From JAQGMV01 sp035626595 (lineage in GTDB: Bacteria; Pseudomonadota; Gammaproteobacteria; Burkholderiales; SG8-41), in the NCBI GenBank assembly GCA_035626595.1, contig DASPNJ010000090.1, positions 1-64,000 of the forward strand: a stretch of 64,000 nt of DNA, given 5' to 3'. This document shows, piece by piece, positions 7,480-16,821 of the stretch (positions within the stretch are counted from its first letter, which is position 1; every line of letters starts with the position of its first letter). Both the position numbers and the translations under genes were made by a program. The notes beneath the pieces are model-generated. The model was not told the origin of the DNA. It worked only from the letters and a program-made list of their open reading frames with translations, and ran no database searches.

Positions 7480-8817
7480 TCAGCGCTCGTCGAGCCGCAC
7501 CTCGACGTAGGCGCGGTCGCGCAGCTGTCGCACCCACTCCTGGTACGCCTCGTCCGATTTTCGCGCGCGCAGCGTCTGCCGCGCCTGAAGCCGCTGCCGG
7601 TTCTTCGAAACGTCTTGCGTCCCGCGCTCGATCACCTGGATCAGATGCCAGCCGAACTGCGAGCGCACCGGCTCGCTGATCTCGCCGATCTTGAGTGCGT
7701 TCATCGCGCGCTCGAACTCGGGCACCGTGTCGCCCGGCAGAATCCAGCCCAGATCCCCGCCGCGCGAGGCGCTCGCGTCCTCCGAGTGGACGCGCGCGAG
7801 CTCCGCGAAATCGGCCTTGTTCTCCAGCCGCTCCTTGAGCGCGCGCAGACGATTGCGCGCTTCGTTCTCGCTGACGAGCTCGTTCGTCTTCAGCAGAATG
7901 TGGCGCACGTGCGTCCTCTGCACGTTGCTGGGACCGGCGACCGGCGTCGCCTGGCCGCCGCGGCGGTCGTTCAGGCGCACGATATGGAAGCCGTTGCCAC
8001 TGCGCAGAATATCGCTCACGTCACCCGGCTTCATCTTGCGCAGCGCATCGTAGAAGATCGTGGGCAGCCGCTCGCCGGGGCGCCAGCCCATGAGGCCGCC
8101 CTGGAGCGCGTCGGGCGCTTCGGAAAAGGTCGCGGCGACCTGCTTGAAATCGACGCCCTTGCGAACCTGAGCGAGCGCTTCTTCCGCCCGCGCGCGGCGC
8201 GCCTGGACCTGCTCGGGGCTCGCGTTCTCCGGCACGACGACGAGTATGTGCGAGAGGTTCACCTCGTCCGAGCGCATTTCTTCGTTGGCCGATGCCGAGA
8301 GCAGCGCGTCGATCTCGCTCTCGGTCACGACGATCTTGTTCTCGACCTCACGCTCGCGCAACCGCGTCATGATGATCTCGTTGCGGATGTCTTCGCGGAA
8401 CTTCGCGTACGGCACGCCGTCGCGTTCCAGCGTGGCGCGCAGATTCTGCACGCTGATCTTGTTCTGCTCGGCGATGCGCTGGATCGCCCGTTCGAGGTCC
8501 TGGTCGTCCACCTTCAGCCCGCTCTCGCGCGCGTACTGGAGCTGGACGCGATCCGAGATGAGCCGGTCGAGCAATTGACGCTGGATCACGCTGCGCGGCG
8601 GGGGCGTCGTGCCCTGCTTGTTCAGTTGCTGGATCGCGAAATTCGTGCGGTCTTCCAGCTCGCGGGCGGTGATCGCCTCCTCGTTGACCACCGCGACGAT
8701 GCGGTCGATGACGATCGGCTGACGCGGCTTCTGCGCGGCGGCGGCAGCAGCGCTCAGGACGGCGGCGAGCAGCAGGGCCGCGATTGCGCGGCACGCGCTC
8801 AGAAGTGAAGTTCTCAT
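7480..8817 (-). CDS. surA: Periplasmic chaperone and peptidyl-prolyl isomerase SurA
   Basis: Escorts outer-membrane proteins such as LptD and porins to the BAM complex. It is 445 aa from the ATG at 8817. The signal peptide is MRTSLLSACRAIAALLLAAV followed by an alanine run. A SurA N-domain (VDRIVAVVNEEAITARELE) is followed by two parvulin domains that begin at about VNLSHILVVVP and THVRHILLKTN, each with the GGDLGW- or GGLMGW-type motif. The open frame extends 39 codons upstream into lptD, but that leader is not signal-like. It follows lptD, its main client, by 31 bases. Confidence 0.95.
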   Translation of the reverse strand: MRTSLLSACRAIAALLLAAVLSAAAAAAQKPRQPIVIDRIVAVVNEEAITARELEDRTNFAIQQLNKQGTTPPPRSVIQRQLLDRLISDRVQLQYARESGLKVDDQDLERAIQRIAEQNKISVQNLRATLERDGVPYAKFREDIRNEIIMTRLREREVENKIVVTESEIDALLSASANEEMRSDEVNLSHILVVVPENASPEQVQARRARAEEALAQVRKGVDFKQVAATFSEAPDALQGGLMGWRPGERLPTIFYDALRKMKPGDVSDILRSGNGFHIVRLNDRRGGQATPVAGPSNVQRTHVRHILLKTNELVSENEARNRLRALKERLENKADFAELARVHSEDASASRGGDLGWILPGDTVPEFERAMNALKIGEISEPVRSQFGWHLIQVIERGTQDVSKNRQRLQARQTLRARKSDEAYQEWVRQLRDRAYVEVRLDER

Positions 8818-8848
8818 GGGAGGTTTGCGGACGACCGCTTCAGGCGCT

Positions 8849-11185
8849 CTATCGCTCCGGCACGTAACTGTCGTCGACGCGGGGCACGCGCGGGTCGTAG
8901 CGAGTATACCCGCCGATGTTGCGCCGGAGAACATCCAGCGGATTAGAGCCGATGCGCGAGACCCCGTTCAGCTCAAGCTGGAAAAAGACCGACGTGTTGG
9001 TGGCATTGAGCGCCGTCACGAAGCGGTGCCCGACCGCGCGAAAAATCCAGCAGCCGCCGTCGTATTCGAAACCGGCCAGCGCCTCCAGCGTCCGATCGTC
9101 GCGCGCGGACCAGTTCCAGCGCCCCACGACGGTCCAGCCCGATGCGACAGGCCACTGAAAGGAGAGGTCCGTCTGGCTGATCAGGTCCGCCGTGCTGCGG
9201 TAGGCGAGGTTGAGCACCTTGCGCGGCGCCGGCTGGTAGCGCGTGGCGATGTTGAACTTGCGCGTCTCGCTGCGATCGGTGTCGAACTGCCAGCCCGCTT
9301 CGGCCGTCCAGTTGGCGGTGACGTTCCCGGACAACGCGGCCAGCAGGTCCGAGCTTCCCGTGTGGTCCGGTCGCGGCGGCACGCCCGGAACCGTCACCCG
9401 TTGCTCGGAGAAGTAATAGCGTTGGGCGAGCGCGACCCTCAGCCGCTCGATACCGCTGTCGGGATGGATGAGGCGCGATGTGACGCCGACGGTCACCTGG
9501 TTCGCGTCGTTTATGCGATCGTGGCCGCTGAACTGATTCTCGGTGAACATCGTGGCGAAGCTGATGTCCTGGACGCCGCTTTCGAAATTCGGCAGCCGGT
9601 TCTGGTCGCGGTACGGGATGTAGACGTAGAACACCTTCGGCTCGAGCGTCTGTATGAACGGCAGCCCGGTGAACACCGTCTCGCGCTCGAACACGAGCCC
9701 CGCATCGGCGGTCACGATCGGCAGGGTACGCGTCTGGTTCTCGAGCCCGACTGCATTGGGATCGACGATGTAGCGTGTCGCGTGCAGCCCCGCTTTGGGT
9801 ACGAGATAGGCGTACGAGGTCTGGACCGGCATTGAATAGCTCGGATAGGCGAGCGCCCTCTTGCCGCTCACGAGCGTCGGATGCTGGAAATTCACGTAGC
9901 TCGAAAGGACGTCGAGATCGCCGCCCAGCACCGTGTTCTGTCGTAGCCCGGTGAGCGTCACCTGCGGCATCCGGTCGTACGGCGGCGTGACCGGCGCGAG
10001 CGGATCGGTCTGCAGCGTCTGCCAGCGCTGACCGAGCACCGAAAAGGTGAAGCTGCCCTCGTCGCCCCACGCGCCGGTTTTCGACAGCAGCCCCTCCGTG
10101 GGCAGCGTCGTGCGCGAGGTCACCGCGACCAGCGTGGACAGATCCGTGAAATATCGGTCGTCCGACACGCGGTTCGCGTTGAGCGCCGCGCTCCAGTCGT
10201 TGCGGAACGTGTGCGTGTGCGTGACGAAGTAACCGTACCGGTCCTGGCCGTTCTGGCGGTCTTCCGGCAGATACTCGAGGCGCGCGGTGCCGCCGTAGCT
10301 CGGGTTCAGATATCGAAATTCGCCCGAGAGCTGCATGCCGCGCTTGGACATGAGCCGCGGATAGAACGTCGCGTCGTACTGTGGGGCGATGTTCCAGTAA
10401 TACGGCACCGTGATCTCGGCTCCGGTGCTGCTCGCGCTGCCGTAGTGCGGGGTCAGAATGCCGGACTTGCGCTGCTGCTGCAGCGGGAAAGAAATGTACG
10501 GGGTGTAGAAGATCGTCTGATCGAGGAACACGATGCTCGCGCCGAGCGCCACGCCGACATCGCGATTGCGGTCGATGTCGAGCTCTCGTGCGCGGATGAA
10601 CCAGTCGTCGTTTTCAGGACCGCAGGTCGTGTAGCTCGCCTGCTCCGCGCGATAGAAGCCCGGCCCCTGAAACAGCAGCCGCTCGGCGCTGCCGCGGCCC
10701 GGCAGCTCGGAGGCGCGGGGCGGATCCTGCGCGCTCGTGCCGAGCAACGATGGCGGTACCGGCACGCCCGGTACGATGGCCGGTGGCTCCTTCGGAATCG
10801 GGGTCAACCGGAACCGCGGCTTCTCCATGAACCCGCGCTCGGTCGCGAGGTTGAACTGCAGCGCTTCGCCTTCGATGAAATCGCCGCCGTACTCGAATCT
10901 CACGTTGCCGCTGGCTTCGAGCTGCTCGCGCTCCGCATCGAAGCGCGCGCGGTCGGCGCTGAAGGTCTGACCCCGGCGGCGCACGTGCACGTTGCCTTCG
11001 GCCGCGGTCTCCTTGTCGCCGCGGCCGCTGATCTTGTCCGCTTCCATGAAAAGCGGCGCCGCATCGTCACGCGCCGGCGGCAGCGTGAGCAGTGAGCGCT
11101 GGGGCTTCAACTTGATGCCTTCTTCCGCGGCCGCGGCGAAGAGCGGCATTGCGCAGAGAAGAACCAATGTGATGCGCGTGAACAT
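8849..11185 (-). CDS. lptD: LPS-assembly protein LptD
   Basis: Outer-membrane beta-barrel that inserts lipopolysaccharide into the outer leaflet with LptE. It is 778 aa. The signal peptide ends about LFAAAAEE. An OstA/LptA-like periplasmic domain (about 45-220) precedes the LptD barrel. A proline-rich stretch (about 128-165) interrupts the end of the periplasmic domain. The mature protein has only two cysteines, in TTCGPENDD and GGCWIF near the C-terminus. E. coli has four, so only one inter-domain disulfide seems possible. It is first in lptD-surA-pdxA-rsmA and divergent from amgK by 54 bases. Confidence 0.95.
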   Translation of the reverse strand: MFTRITLVLLCAMPLFAAAAEEGIKLKPQRSLLTLPPARDDAAPLFMEADKISGRGDKETAAEGNVHVRRRGQTFSADRARFDAEREQLEASGNVRFEYGGDFIEGEALQFNLATERGFMEKPRFRLTPIPKEPPAIVPGVPVPPSLLGTSAQDPPRASELPGRGSAERLLFQGPGFYRAEQASYTTCGPENDDWFIRARELDIDRNRDVGVALGASIVFLDQTIFYTPYISFPLQQQRKSGILTPHYGSASSTGAEITVPYYWNIAPQYDATFYPRLMSKRGMQLSGEFRYLNPSYGGTARLEYLPEDRQNGQDRYGYFVTHTHTFRNDWSAALNANRVSDDRYFTDLSTLVAVTSRTTLPTEGLLSKTGAWGDEGSFTFSVLGQRWQTLQTDPLAPVTPPYDRMPQVTLTGLRQNTVLGGDLDVLSSYVNFQHPTLVSGKRALAYPSYSMPVQTSYAYLVPKAGLHATRYIVDPNAVGLENQTRTLPIVTADAGLVFERETVFTGLPFIQTLEPKVFYVYIPYRDQNRLPNFESGVQDISFATMFTENQFSGHDRINDANQVTVGVTSRLIHPDSGIERLRVALAQRYYFSEQRVTVPGVPPRPDHTGSSDLLAALSGNVTANWTAEAGWQFDTDRSETRKFNIATRYQPAPRKVLNLAYRSTADLISQTDLSFQWPVASGWTVVGRWNWSARDDRTLEALAGFEYDGGCWIFRAVGHRFVTALNATNTSVFFQLELNGVSRIGSNPLDVLRRNIGGYTRYDPRVPRVDDSYVPER

Positions 11186-11239
11186 CTCTGGGGATCTACA
11201 GGGCGGTGTAAAATCTCACAATCCACTGATGATGGCAAT

Positions 11240-12268
11240 TTGAGCCACGCGCGGCCGTACGTGTCAGTAACGACAGATTCGCGACTCGACGCGTTGAGCG
11301 AATGGGCGCGCACCGCGCTCCATCGTGACGACCTCGCTTTCGAGCGCGCGTCCGAGGACGCGAGCTTCAGGCGCTACTTCAGGATTCGCGCGGGCGCTCG
11401 CACGTGGATCGCCATGGACGCGCCGCCGGAGCGCGAGGACTGCAATCCCTTCGTGAAAGTCGCGCGTCTCATGCGCGAGGCCGGCGTGCATGTGCCGGAG
11501 GTGCTCGCTCAGGATCTCGGCCGCGGCTTTCTCCTGCTCTCCGACCTCGGCACGACCACGTACTTGCGCGCGCTCGACGAGCGCAACGCCGACGCGCTCT
11601 TTGCCGATGCGATGGACGCGCTGGTGAAATGGCAGCTCGCGAGCGCACCCGGCGTGCTGCCGCCGTACGACGAGGCGCTGCTTCGCCGCGAGCTCGAGCT
11701 CTTTCCGGAGTGGTACGTCGCGCGCCATCTCGGCGTCGAGCTCGATGCCGCGCAGCGCGGAGCGCTGCAGTCCGTCTTCGCGAAGCTGATCGGCGCCGCG
11801 GCTGCGCAGCCGCAGGTGTACGTGCATCGCGACTACATGCCTCGCAACCTCATGCTGAGCGAGCCCAACCCCGGCGTGCTCGACTTCCAGGACGCGGTGT
11901 ATGGCCCGATCACGTACGACATCGTCTCGCTCTATCGCGACGCGTTCCTGTCGTGGCCGGAGGAGCGCGTGCTCGACTGGAGCGCGCGCTACTGGGAGCG
12001 CGCGCGTAAAGCGCGGCTGCCCGTGCACGGCGATTTCGGCGCGTTCTATCGCGATTTCGAGTGGATGGGCCTGCAGCGCCATCTCAAGGTGCTCGGGATT
12101 TTCGCGCGCATTCACTACCGGGACGGCAAGCCGGGCTATCTCGAGGACACACCGCGCTTCCTGACCTACGCGCGCGCGGTCGCCGAACGCTATCCCGAGC
12201 TCTCGCCGCTCGTGAAGCTGCTCGACGCGCTCGGGCAGCGCACGCGCGGCATGGCGTACACCTTCTGA
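11240..12268 (+). CDS. amgK: N-acetylmuramate/N-acetylglucosamine 1-kinase
   Basis: Phosphorylates the anomeric position of MurNAc/GlcNAc in the recycling route that bypasses MurA and confers fosfomycin tolerance in Pseudomonas. It is 342 aa with an aminoglycoside phosphotransferase fold. The catalytic loop is VHRDYMPRNLML, the metal-binding segment is LDFQDAVYGP, and DLGTTTYL lies in the N-lobe. The start is uncertain: TTG at 11240 or GTG at 11261. It overlaps murU by one base (TGATG), and the pairing makes the specific assignment much firmer than the kinase fold alone. Confidence 0.88.
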   Translation: MSHARPYVSVTTDSRLDALSEWARTALHRDDLAFERASEDASFRRYFRIRAGARTWIAMDAPPEREDCNPFVKVARLMREAGVHVPEVLAQDLGRGFLLLSDLGTTTYLRALDERNADALFADAMDALVKWQLASAPGVLPPYDEALLRRELELFPEWYVARHLGVELDAAQRGALQSVFAKLIGAAAAQPQVYVHRDYMPRNLMLSEPNPGVLDFQDAVYGPITYDIVSLYRDAFLSWPEERVLDWSARYWERARKARLPVHGDFGAFYRDFEWMGLQRHLKVLGIFARIHYRDGKPGYLEDTPRFLTYARAVAERYPELSPLVKLLDALGQRTRGMAYTF

Positions 12269-12942
12269 TGCGCGCGATGATTCTTGCCGCGGGTCGCGGC
12301 GAACGGATGCGCCCGCTCACCGATGGAACGCCGAAGCCGCTGCTCGAAGTGGCGGGCAAGCCGCTCATCGGGCGTCTGCTCGAAGCGCTGGCGCGGGCGC
12401 ACCTCACCGACGTCGTGATCAACGTGTCGCACCTCGGCGAGCGCATCGAGGCGGCGCTCGGAGACGGTCGGCGCTGGGACGTGCGCATCCGCTACTCGCG
12501 GGAAACCGAGCCGCTCGAGACCGCGGGCGGCATCGCCAAGGCGCTGCCGCTGCTGGGCGACGAGCCGTTCGTGGTGGTGAACGGCGACATCCTCACCGAT
12601 TTCGATTTCGCGAAGCTCGCGCAGGCGCGCGCCCCCGGCGCGCTCGCACACCTCGTGCTGGTGGACAATCCGCCGCATCATCCGCGCGGTGATTTCGGCC
12701 TCGACGGGGGCCGGGTGCGCAATGCGGGCGATGCGCTGCTCACCTTCAGCGGTATCGGGTATTACGATCCGGCGCTCTTCGCGCCGATCGCGCGCGGCAG
12801 CAAGTATCAGCTCGCGGCCGTGCTGCGGCCGCAGATCGACGCGGGCCGTGTGAGCGGCGAGCACTACCGCGGCCGCTGGCACGACGTCGGCACGCCCGAG
12901 CGTCTGACCGAGCTCGACCAGGCGCTGCGGACAGGGTCATGA
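12268..12942 (+). CDS. murU: N-acetylmuramate alpha-1-phosphate uridylyltransferase
   Basis: Transfers UMP to MurNAc-1-phosphate, giving UDP-MurNAc after AmgK action in cell-wall recycling. It is 224 aa, a short sugar-nucleotide transferase without the left-handed helix domain. It starts MRAMILAAGRGERMRPLT, followed by PKPLLEVAGKPLI (nucleotide and catalytic lysine), and has VVNGDILTDFDF (metal-binding Asp). The upstream open frame overlaps amgK out of frame and is not coding. It lies in amgK-murU-pepP-ubiH, where consecutive genes overlap by 1-4 bases. Confidence 0.9.
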   Translation: MRAMILAAGRGERMRPLTDGTPKPLLEVAGKPLIGRLLEALARAHLTDVVINVSHLGERIEAALGDGRRWDVRIRYSRETEPLETAGGIAKALPLLGDEPFVVVNGDILTDFDFAKLAQARAPGALAHLVLVDNPPHHPRGDFGLDGGRVRNAGDALLTFSGIGYYDPALFAPIARGSKYQLAAVLRPQIDAGRVSGEHYRGRWHDVGTPERLTELDQALRTGS

Positions 12943-14258
12943 CAGCGGCCCCGATCGACGTCGCGGCTTACGTGAGGCGCCGCGAGGCGCTGGCCTCGCG
13001 CATGAAACACGGCGTCGCGGTAATCCCGACGGCGCCGGAGCGCACGCGCAACCGGGACGCGCACTACCCGTACCGCTTCGACAGCTATTTCTATTACCTC
13101 ACCGGCTTTCGCGAACCCGACGCCGTGCTGGTGCTGATCGCCGGCGATAAGCCGCGAAGCATCCTGTTCTGCCGCGCGAAAGACGAGGAGCGGGAGATCT
13201 GGGACGGCTTTCGGTATGGGCCAGACGCGGCGCGCGAAGCGTTCGCGATGGACGAAGCGCACACCACCGCGAAGCTCGACGACCTCGTGCCGGAGCTGCT
13301 GGCCAATCAACCCGTGCTGCACTGTCATCTCGGCGGAGACCCTTCATGGGACGCGCGTGTCATGCGCTGGATGAACGACGTGCGCGCGCGCGTGCGCGCG
13401 GGCGTCACGGCGCCGCAGACGATCTCGGACGTGCACGTGCTCCTGGATGAAATGCGTCTGGTGAAAGACGCGGACGAGATCGCGACGATGCGGCGCGCGG
13501 CGCAAATCTCGACAGCGGCGCACCGCCGGGCGATGCAGATCGCGCGTCCGGGCGTGGGCGAGAACGCGATCGAGGCCGAGCTCGTGCACGCGTTCAGGGC
13601 GAACGGCGCGCAGGCGCCGGCGTACACACCGATCGTTGCCGCCGGCTCGCACGCCTGTGTGCTGCACTACGTCGAGAACTCGGGCGTGCTGGGCGATGGC
13701 GAGCTCCTGCTGATCGACGCGGGCTGCGAGCTCGATGGCTACGCCTCGGACATCACCCGCACGTTCCCGGTGAACGGCGTCTTCAGCGGCGCCCAGCGCG
13801 ACCTCTACGATGTCGTCCTCGCGGCGCAGGCCGCCGCCATCGTGGAGACGAGACCGGGCACCCGCTGGATCGCGCCGCACGACGCGGCGGTGAAAGTCCT
13901 GGCGCAGGGCTTCATCGATCTCGGTCTGCTGGAGGGCAGCCTCGAGCAGGCGCTGGAGACCGAGAGCTACAAGAAGTACTACATGCACCGCACCGGACAC
14001 TGGCTCGGACTCGACGTACACGATGCCGGCGACTACAAGCAGGACGGCGAATGGCGCGAGCTCGTGCCGGGGATGGTGCTCACGGTCGAGCCCGGATGCT
14101 ACGTGAGGCCGGGGCCCGGCGTGCCGGCGCACTACGCCGGGATCGGCATCCGCATCGAGGACGACGCGCTGGTCACGGCCGGCGGCTGCGAGATCCTCAC
14201 GATCGATGCGCCGAAGACCCGCGCCGATATAGAGAACCTGATGCGCTCACGCGCGTGA
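12939..14258 (+). CDS. pepP: Xaa-Pro aminopeptidase (aminopeptidase P)
   Basis: Removes N-terminal residues preceding proline, using a dinuclear Mn site. It is 439 aa. An N-terminal creatinase-like domain (about 1-170) is followed by the pita-bread catalytic domain. Metal ligands fit the Asp pair in LLIDAGCELDGYASDITRT, His in HRTGHWLGLDVHD, Glu in TVEPGCYV and Glu in IGIRIEDDALV. The gene precedes ubiH, as in the E. coli ubiH locus, and overlaps murU by 4 bases and ubiH by 4. Confidence 0.95.
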   Translation: MTAAPIDVAAYVRRREALASRMKHGVAVIPTAPERTRNRDAHYPYRFDSYFYYLTGFREPDAVLVLIAGDKPRSILFCRAKDEEREIWDGFRYGPDAAREAFAMDEAHTTAKLDDLVPELLANQPVLHCHLGGDPSWDARVMRWMNDVRARVRAGVTAPQTISDVHVLLDEMRLVKDADEIATMRRAAQISTAAHRRAMQIARPGVGENAIEAELVHAFRANGAQAPAYTPIVAAGSHACVLHYVENSGVLGDGELLLIDAGCELDGYASDITRTFPVNGVFSGAQRDLYDVVLAAQAAAIVETRPGTRWIAPHDAAVKVLAQGFIDLGLLEGSLEQALETESYKKYYMHRTGHWLGLDVHDAGDYKQDGEWRELVPGMVLTVEPGCYVRPGPGVPAHYAGIGIRIEDDALVTAGGCEILTIDAPKTRADIENLMRSRA

Positions 14259-15415
14259 CCGAACCGCTCGAACTGTACGACGTCGTCGTCACGGGCGGCG
14301 GGCCGGTGGGCGCGGCCGCGGCGCTCGAGCTTCATGCGCGCGGGGCTCGCGTGCTGCTGCTCGAGGCACGGGAGCCCGCCAGCGAAGCCTCGCCGGACGG
14401 GCGGCCGCTGGCGCTCTCCTATGGCAGCCGACTCATACTGGAGCGCCTCGCGGTATGGCCCTCGCTGGCGACGGGCGCAAGCGCTATCCAGCGCATCCAT
14501 GTCTCGCAGCAGGGACGGTTCGGCCGCACGGTGCTGAGCGCGGCGGACGCCGGGCTCCCGGCGCTGGGCTACGTCGTCGATTACGGCAGTGTGCTCGCTG
14601 CCCTGGAGCAGCGCGTTTTCGCGAGCGGCGTCAGCACCTTGCGTGGCGCCCGCGTCACCTCGGTCGCGCATGATGCGACCACCGCGCGCGTCAATTACGA
14701 AACGGCCGGCGCCGAAGGCGCGTGTCTGGCGCCGCTCGTGGCCGTGGCGGACGGCAGCGCCGAGTCGCTCGGTGCGGAAGTGCGCGTTATCGATTACGGC
14801 CAGAGCGCGATCACGGCGCGTGTTTCGACGGCGATCGCTCACGGGCACACGGCGTACGAACGCTTCACGCCCGAAGGCCCGCTCGCGTTGCTGCCGGCCG
14901 GCGGCGGCTTTTCGATCGTGTGGACGACCCGGCCAGCGCGCGGGGAATGGCTGTGTGCGGCGCAGCCCGGCGTATTCCTGCGTGAGCTCCAACGGACGTT
15001 CGGCGATCGTGCGGGTCGATTCACCGCCGTGTCGGCGCGCACGCTGCATCGCGTCAGCCTGCGTGTAGCGAAGCACGCATCTCTTGGACACGCCGTGATG
15101 CTCGGCAACGCGTCGCAGTCGCTGCATCCCGTAGCGGGACAGGGTTTCAATCTGGGCTTGCGCGATGCGTGGGAGCTCGCCGAAGAGGTTAGCCGGCGCG
15201 GCGCGCGCGATCCGGCGCTGCCGCAGGCGTACCGCGCGAGGAGACGCATCGATCGCGGCGGCGGCATCGCGCTCACGCACACGCTCGTCAAGGTATTCTC
15301 CAACGATAGCGCGCTCATCGGCGTCGCGCGCGGCGCCGGCCTCACGCTGCTCGATTCACTCCCGCCGGCGAAGAATTTTTTCATGCGCCGCATGGAGTTC
15401 GGCGCGCGCGGCTGA
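14255..15415 (+). CDS. ubiH: 2-octaprenyl-6-methoxyphenol hydroxylase family FAD monooxygenase
   Basis: Flavoprotein hydroxylase that introduces a ring hydroxyl in ubiquinone synthesis. It is 386 aa from the GTG that overlaps the pepP stop. The Rossmann motif is VVTGGGPVGAAAALEL (about 10-25), and the second FAD motif near the C-terminal third is GNASQSLHPVAGQGFNLGLRD, the UbiH/Coq6 signature. The pepP-ubiH neighbourhood supports UbiH, although UbiF, UbiI and UbiM paralogues share these motifs and position-specific activity cannot be read from sequence. Confidence 0.88.
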   Translation: MTEPLELYDVVVTGGGPVGAAAALELHARGARVLLLEAREPASEASPDGRPLALSYGSRLILERLAVWPSLATGASAIQRIHVSQQGRFGRTVLSAADAGLPALGYVVDYGSVLAALEQRVFASGVSTLRGARVTSVAHDATTARVNYETAGAEGACLAPLVAVADGSAESLGAEVRVIDYGQSAITARVSTAIAHGHTAYERFTPEGPLALLPAGGGFSIVWTTRPARGEWLCAAQPGVFLRELQRTFGDRAGRFTAVSARTLHRVSLRVAKHASLGHAVMLGNASQSLHPVAGQGFNLGLRDAWELAEEVSRRGARDPALPQAYRARRRIDRGGGIALTHTLVKVFSNDSALIGVARGAGLTLLDSLPPAKNFFMRRMEFGARG

Positions 15416-15550
15416 CCCGCGACGCGTGAGTTGCTAAGGCGTTTTTCGAACGCGCGCAAGCGATCGCGCTTTGCGCTTGTTCCATGCGCGCGGCGTACGA
15501 TTACAATGACGCCCTTTCCCTGAACGCGAAGCGCGCTTTACTCTTTTTTC

Positions 15551-16558
15551 ATGCAGATCGGCCGGTTCGAGCTCCGCAACAATCTGATCGTGGCGCCCAT
15601 GGCGGGTGTCACGGATCGGCCGTTTCGCCAACTCTGCAAGCAGATGGGCGCGGGCATGGCGGTGTCCGAGATGGTCGCGAGCAATTCGCTGCTGTGGGGC
15701 TCGGAAAAGACCAAGCGACGCGCGAATCACGACGGCGAAGTCGATCCGATATCGGTGCAGATCGCGGGCGCCGACCCGCAGATGCTCGCCGATGCAGCGC
15801 GCTACAACGTCGACGAAGGCGCCCAGATCATCGACATCAACATGGGCTGCCCCGCGAAGAAGGTGTGCAACGTGATGGCGGGCTCGGCGCTGCTCAAGGA
15901 CGAGCCGCTGGTCGCGCGCATTCTGCAAGCGGTGGTGGGCGCCGTCGACGTTCCGGTGACGCTGAAAATCCGCACCGGCTGGGACAGGAGCAACCGCAAC
16001 GCGCTCAAAGTAGCGAGGATTGCCGAGGCGAGCGGCATCCAGGCCCTCGCGATCCACGGCCGCACGCGCGCCTGCGGTTTCTCGGGAGAAGCCGAATACG
16101 ACACGATCGCGGAAGTGAAATCAGCGGTCGGCATCCCCGTGATCGCGAACGGCGACATCGACACGCCGCAGCGGGTGAAGCAGGTGCTCGAGCGCACCGG
16201 CGCCGACGCGGTGATGATCGGGCGCGCCGCGCAGGGCCGGCCGTGGATGTTCCGCGAGATCAGTCATTACCTCGCTACCGGCGAGGAGCTGCCGCCGCCG
16301 GAGGTCGAGGAGATCCACCGCGTGCTGGTCGCGCACCTGAACGACCTCTACGCCTTCTATGGCGAGCACACGGGCGTGCGCGTCGCGCGCAAGCACATCT
16401 CCTGGTACACCAAGGGCCTTGCCGGGTCCGCGGCCTTCCGGCACGCGATGAACCAGTTACAAACCTGCGCCGAGCAGCTTGCCGCGGTGAACGAGTTCTT
16501 CGCGGAGCTCGCCGCGCGCGGCCGGCGTCTGCAGTACATCGAGGAACTCGCTGCATGA
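15551..16558 (+). CDS. dusB: tRNA-dihydrouridine synthase B
   Basis: FMN enzyme that reduces uridines in the tRNA D-loop. It is 335 aa. The start is MQIGRFELRNNLIVAPMAGVTD, the catalytic cysteine is in NMGCPAKKVCN (about 97-107), and RTRACGFSG and FMN phosphate-binding IGRAAQGRPW follow. It is the first gene of the dusB-fis operon, conserved across proteobacteria; the fis ATG overlaps the dusB stop. A plausible -10 TACAAT lies about 45 bases upstream, with no convincing -35. Confidence 0.96.
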   Translation: MQIGRFELRNNLIVAPMAGVTDRPFRQLCKQMGAGMAVSEMVASNSLLWGSEKTKRRANHDGEVDPISVQIAGADPQMLADAARYNVDEGAQIIDINMGCPAKKVCNVMAGSALLKDEPLVARILQAVVGAVDVPVTLKIRTGWDRSNRNALKVARIAEASGIQALAIHGRTRACGFSGEAEYDTIAEVKSAVGIPVIANGDIDTPQRVKQVLERTGADAVMIGRAAQGRPWMFREISHYLATGEELPPPEVEEIHRVLVAHLNDLYAFYGEHTGVRVARKHISWYTKGLAGSAAFRHAMNQLQTCAEQLAAVNEFFAELAARGRRLQYIEELAA

Positions 16559-16794
16559 TGAACGATAACGAGATGGCGCGGTACGTCCGCAAAGCCATAG
16601 ACGGGTACTTCAAGGATCTCGACGGTGAGCGCGCGCGCGGCGTCTACGACATGGTGATCAACTGCGTCGAGAAGCCGCTGCTCGAATCAGTGCTGCACCG
16701 GGTGCGCGGCAACCAGACTCATGCCGCGGAGATGCTCGGCATCAACCGCAATACCCTGCGCAAGAAGATGAAGGCGCACGGCATCAAGTTTTAG
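16555..16794 (+). CDS. fis: DNA-binding protein Fis
   Basis: Nucleoid protein that bends DNA and adjusts rRNA, tRNA and recombination functions with growth phase. It is 79 aa. The C-terminal helix-turn-helix NQTHAAEMLGINRNTLRKKM matches Fis closely, and the N-terminal part that carries the beta-hairpin arms in E. coli is shorter. Two adjacent ATGs (16555 and 16558) are possible starts; both overlap the dusB stop. As the promoter-distal gene of dusB-fis it is probably controlled from the dusB promoter. Confidence 0.93.
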   Translation: MMNDNEMARYVRKAIDGYFKDLDGERARGVYDMVINCVEKPLLESVLHRVRGNQTHAAEMLGINRNTLRKKMKAHGIKF

Positions 16795-16795
16795 G

Positions 16796-16815
16796 CTCCC
16801 GCGCTTTCGCGGGAG
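16796..16815 (+). promoter_or_regulatory. Hairpin that contains the purH ribosome-binding site
   Basis: CTCCCGCG (16796-16803) pairs with CGCGGGAG (16808-16815) around a 4-base loop. The right arm holds most of the purH Shine-Dalgarno GGGAGG (16811-16816), five bases before the ATG. The hairpin could limit purH translation or act as a weak fis transcript end. It has no T tract. Confidence 0.55.
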
Positions 16816-16821
16816 GTCCTC

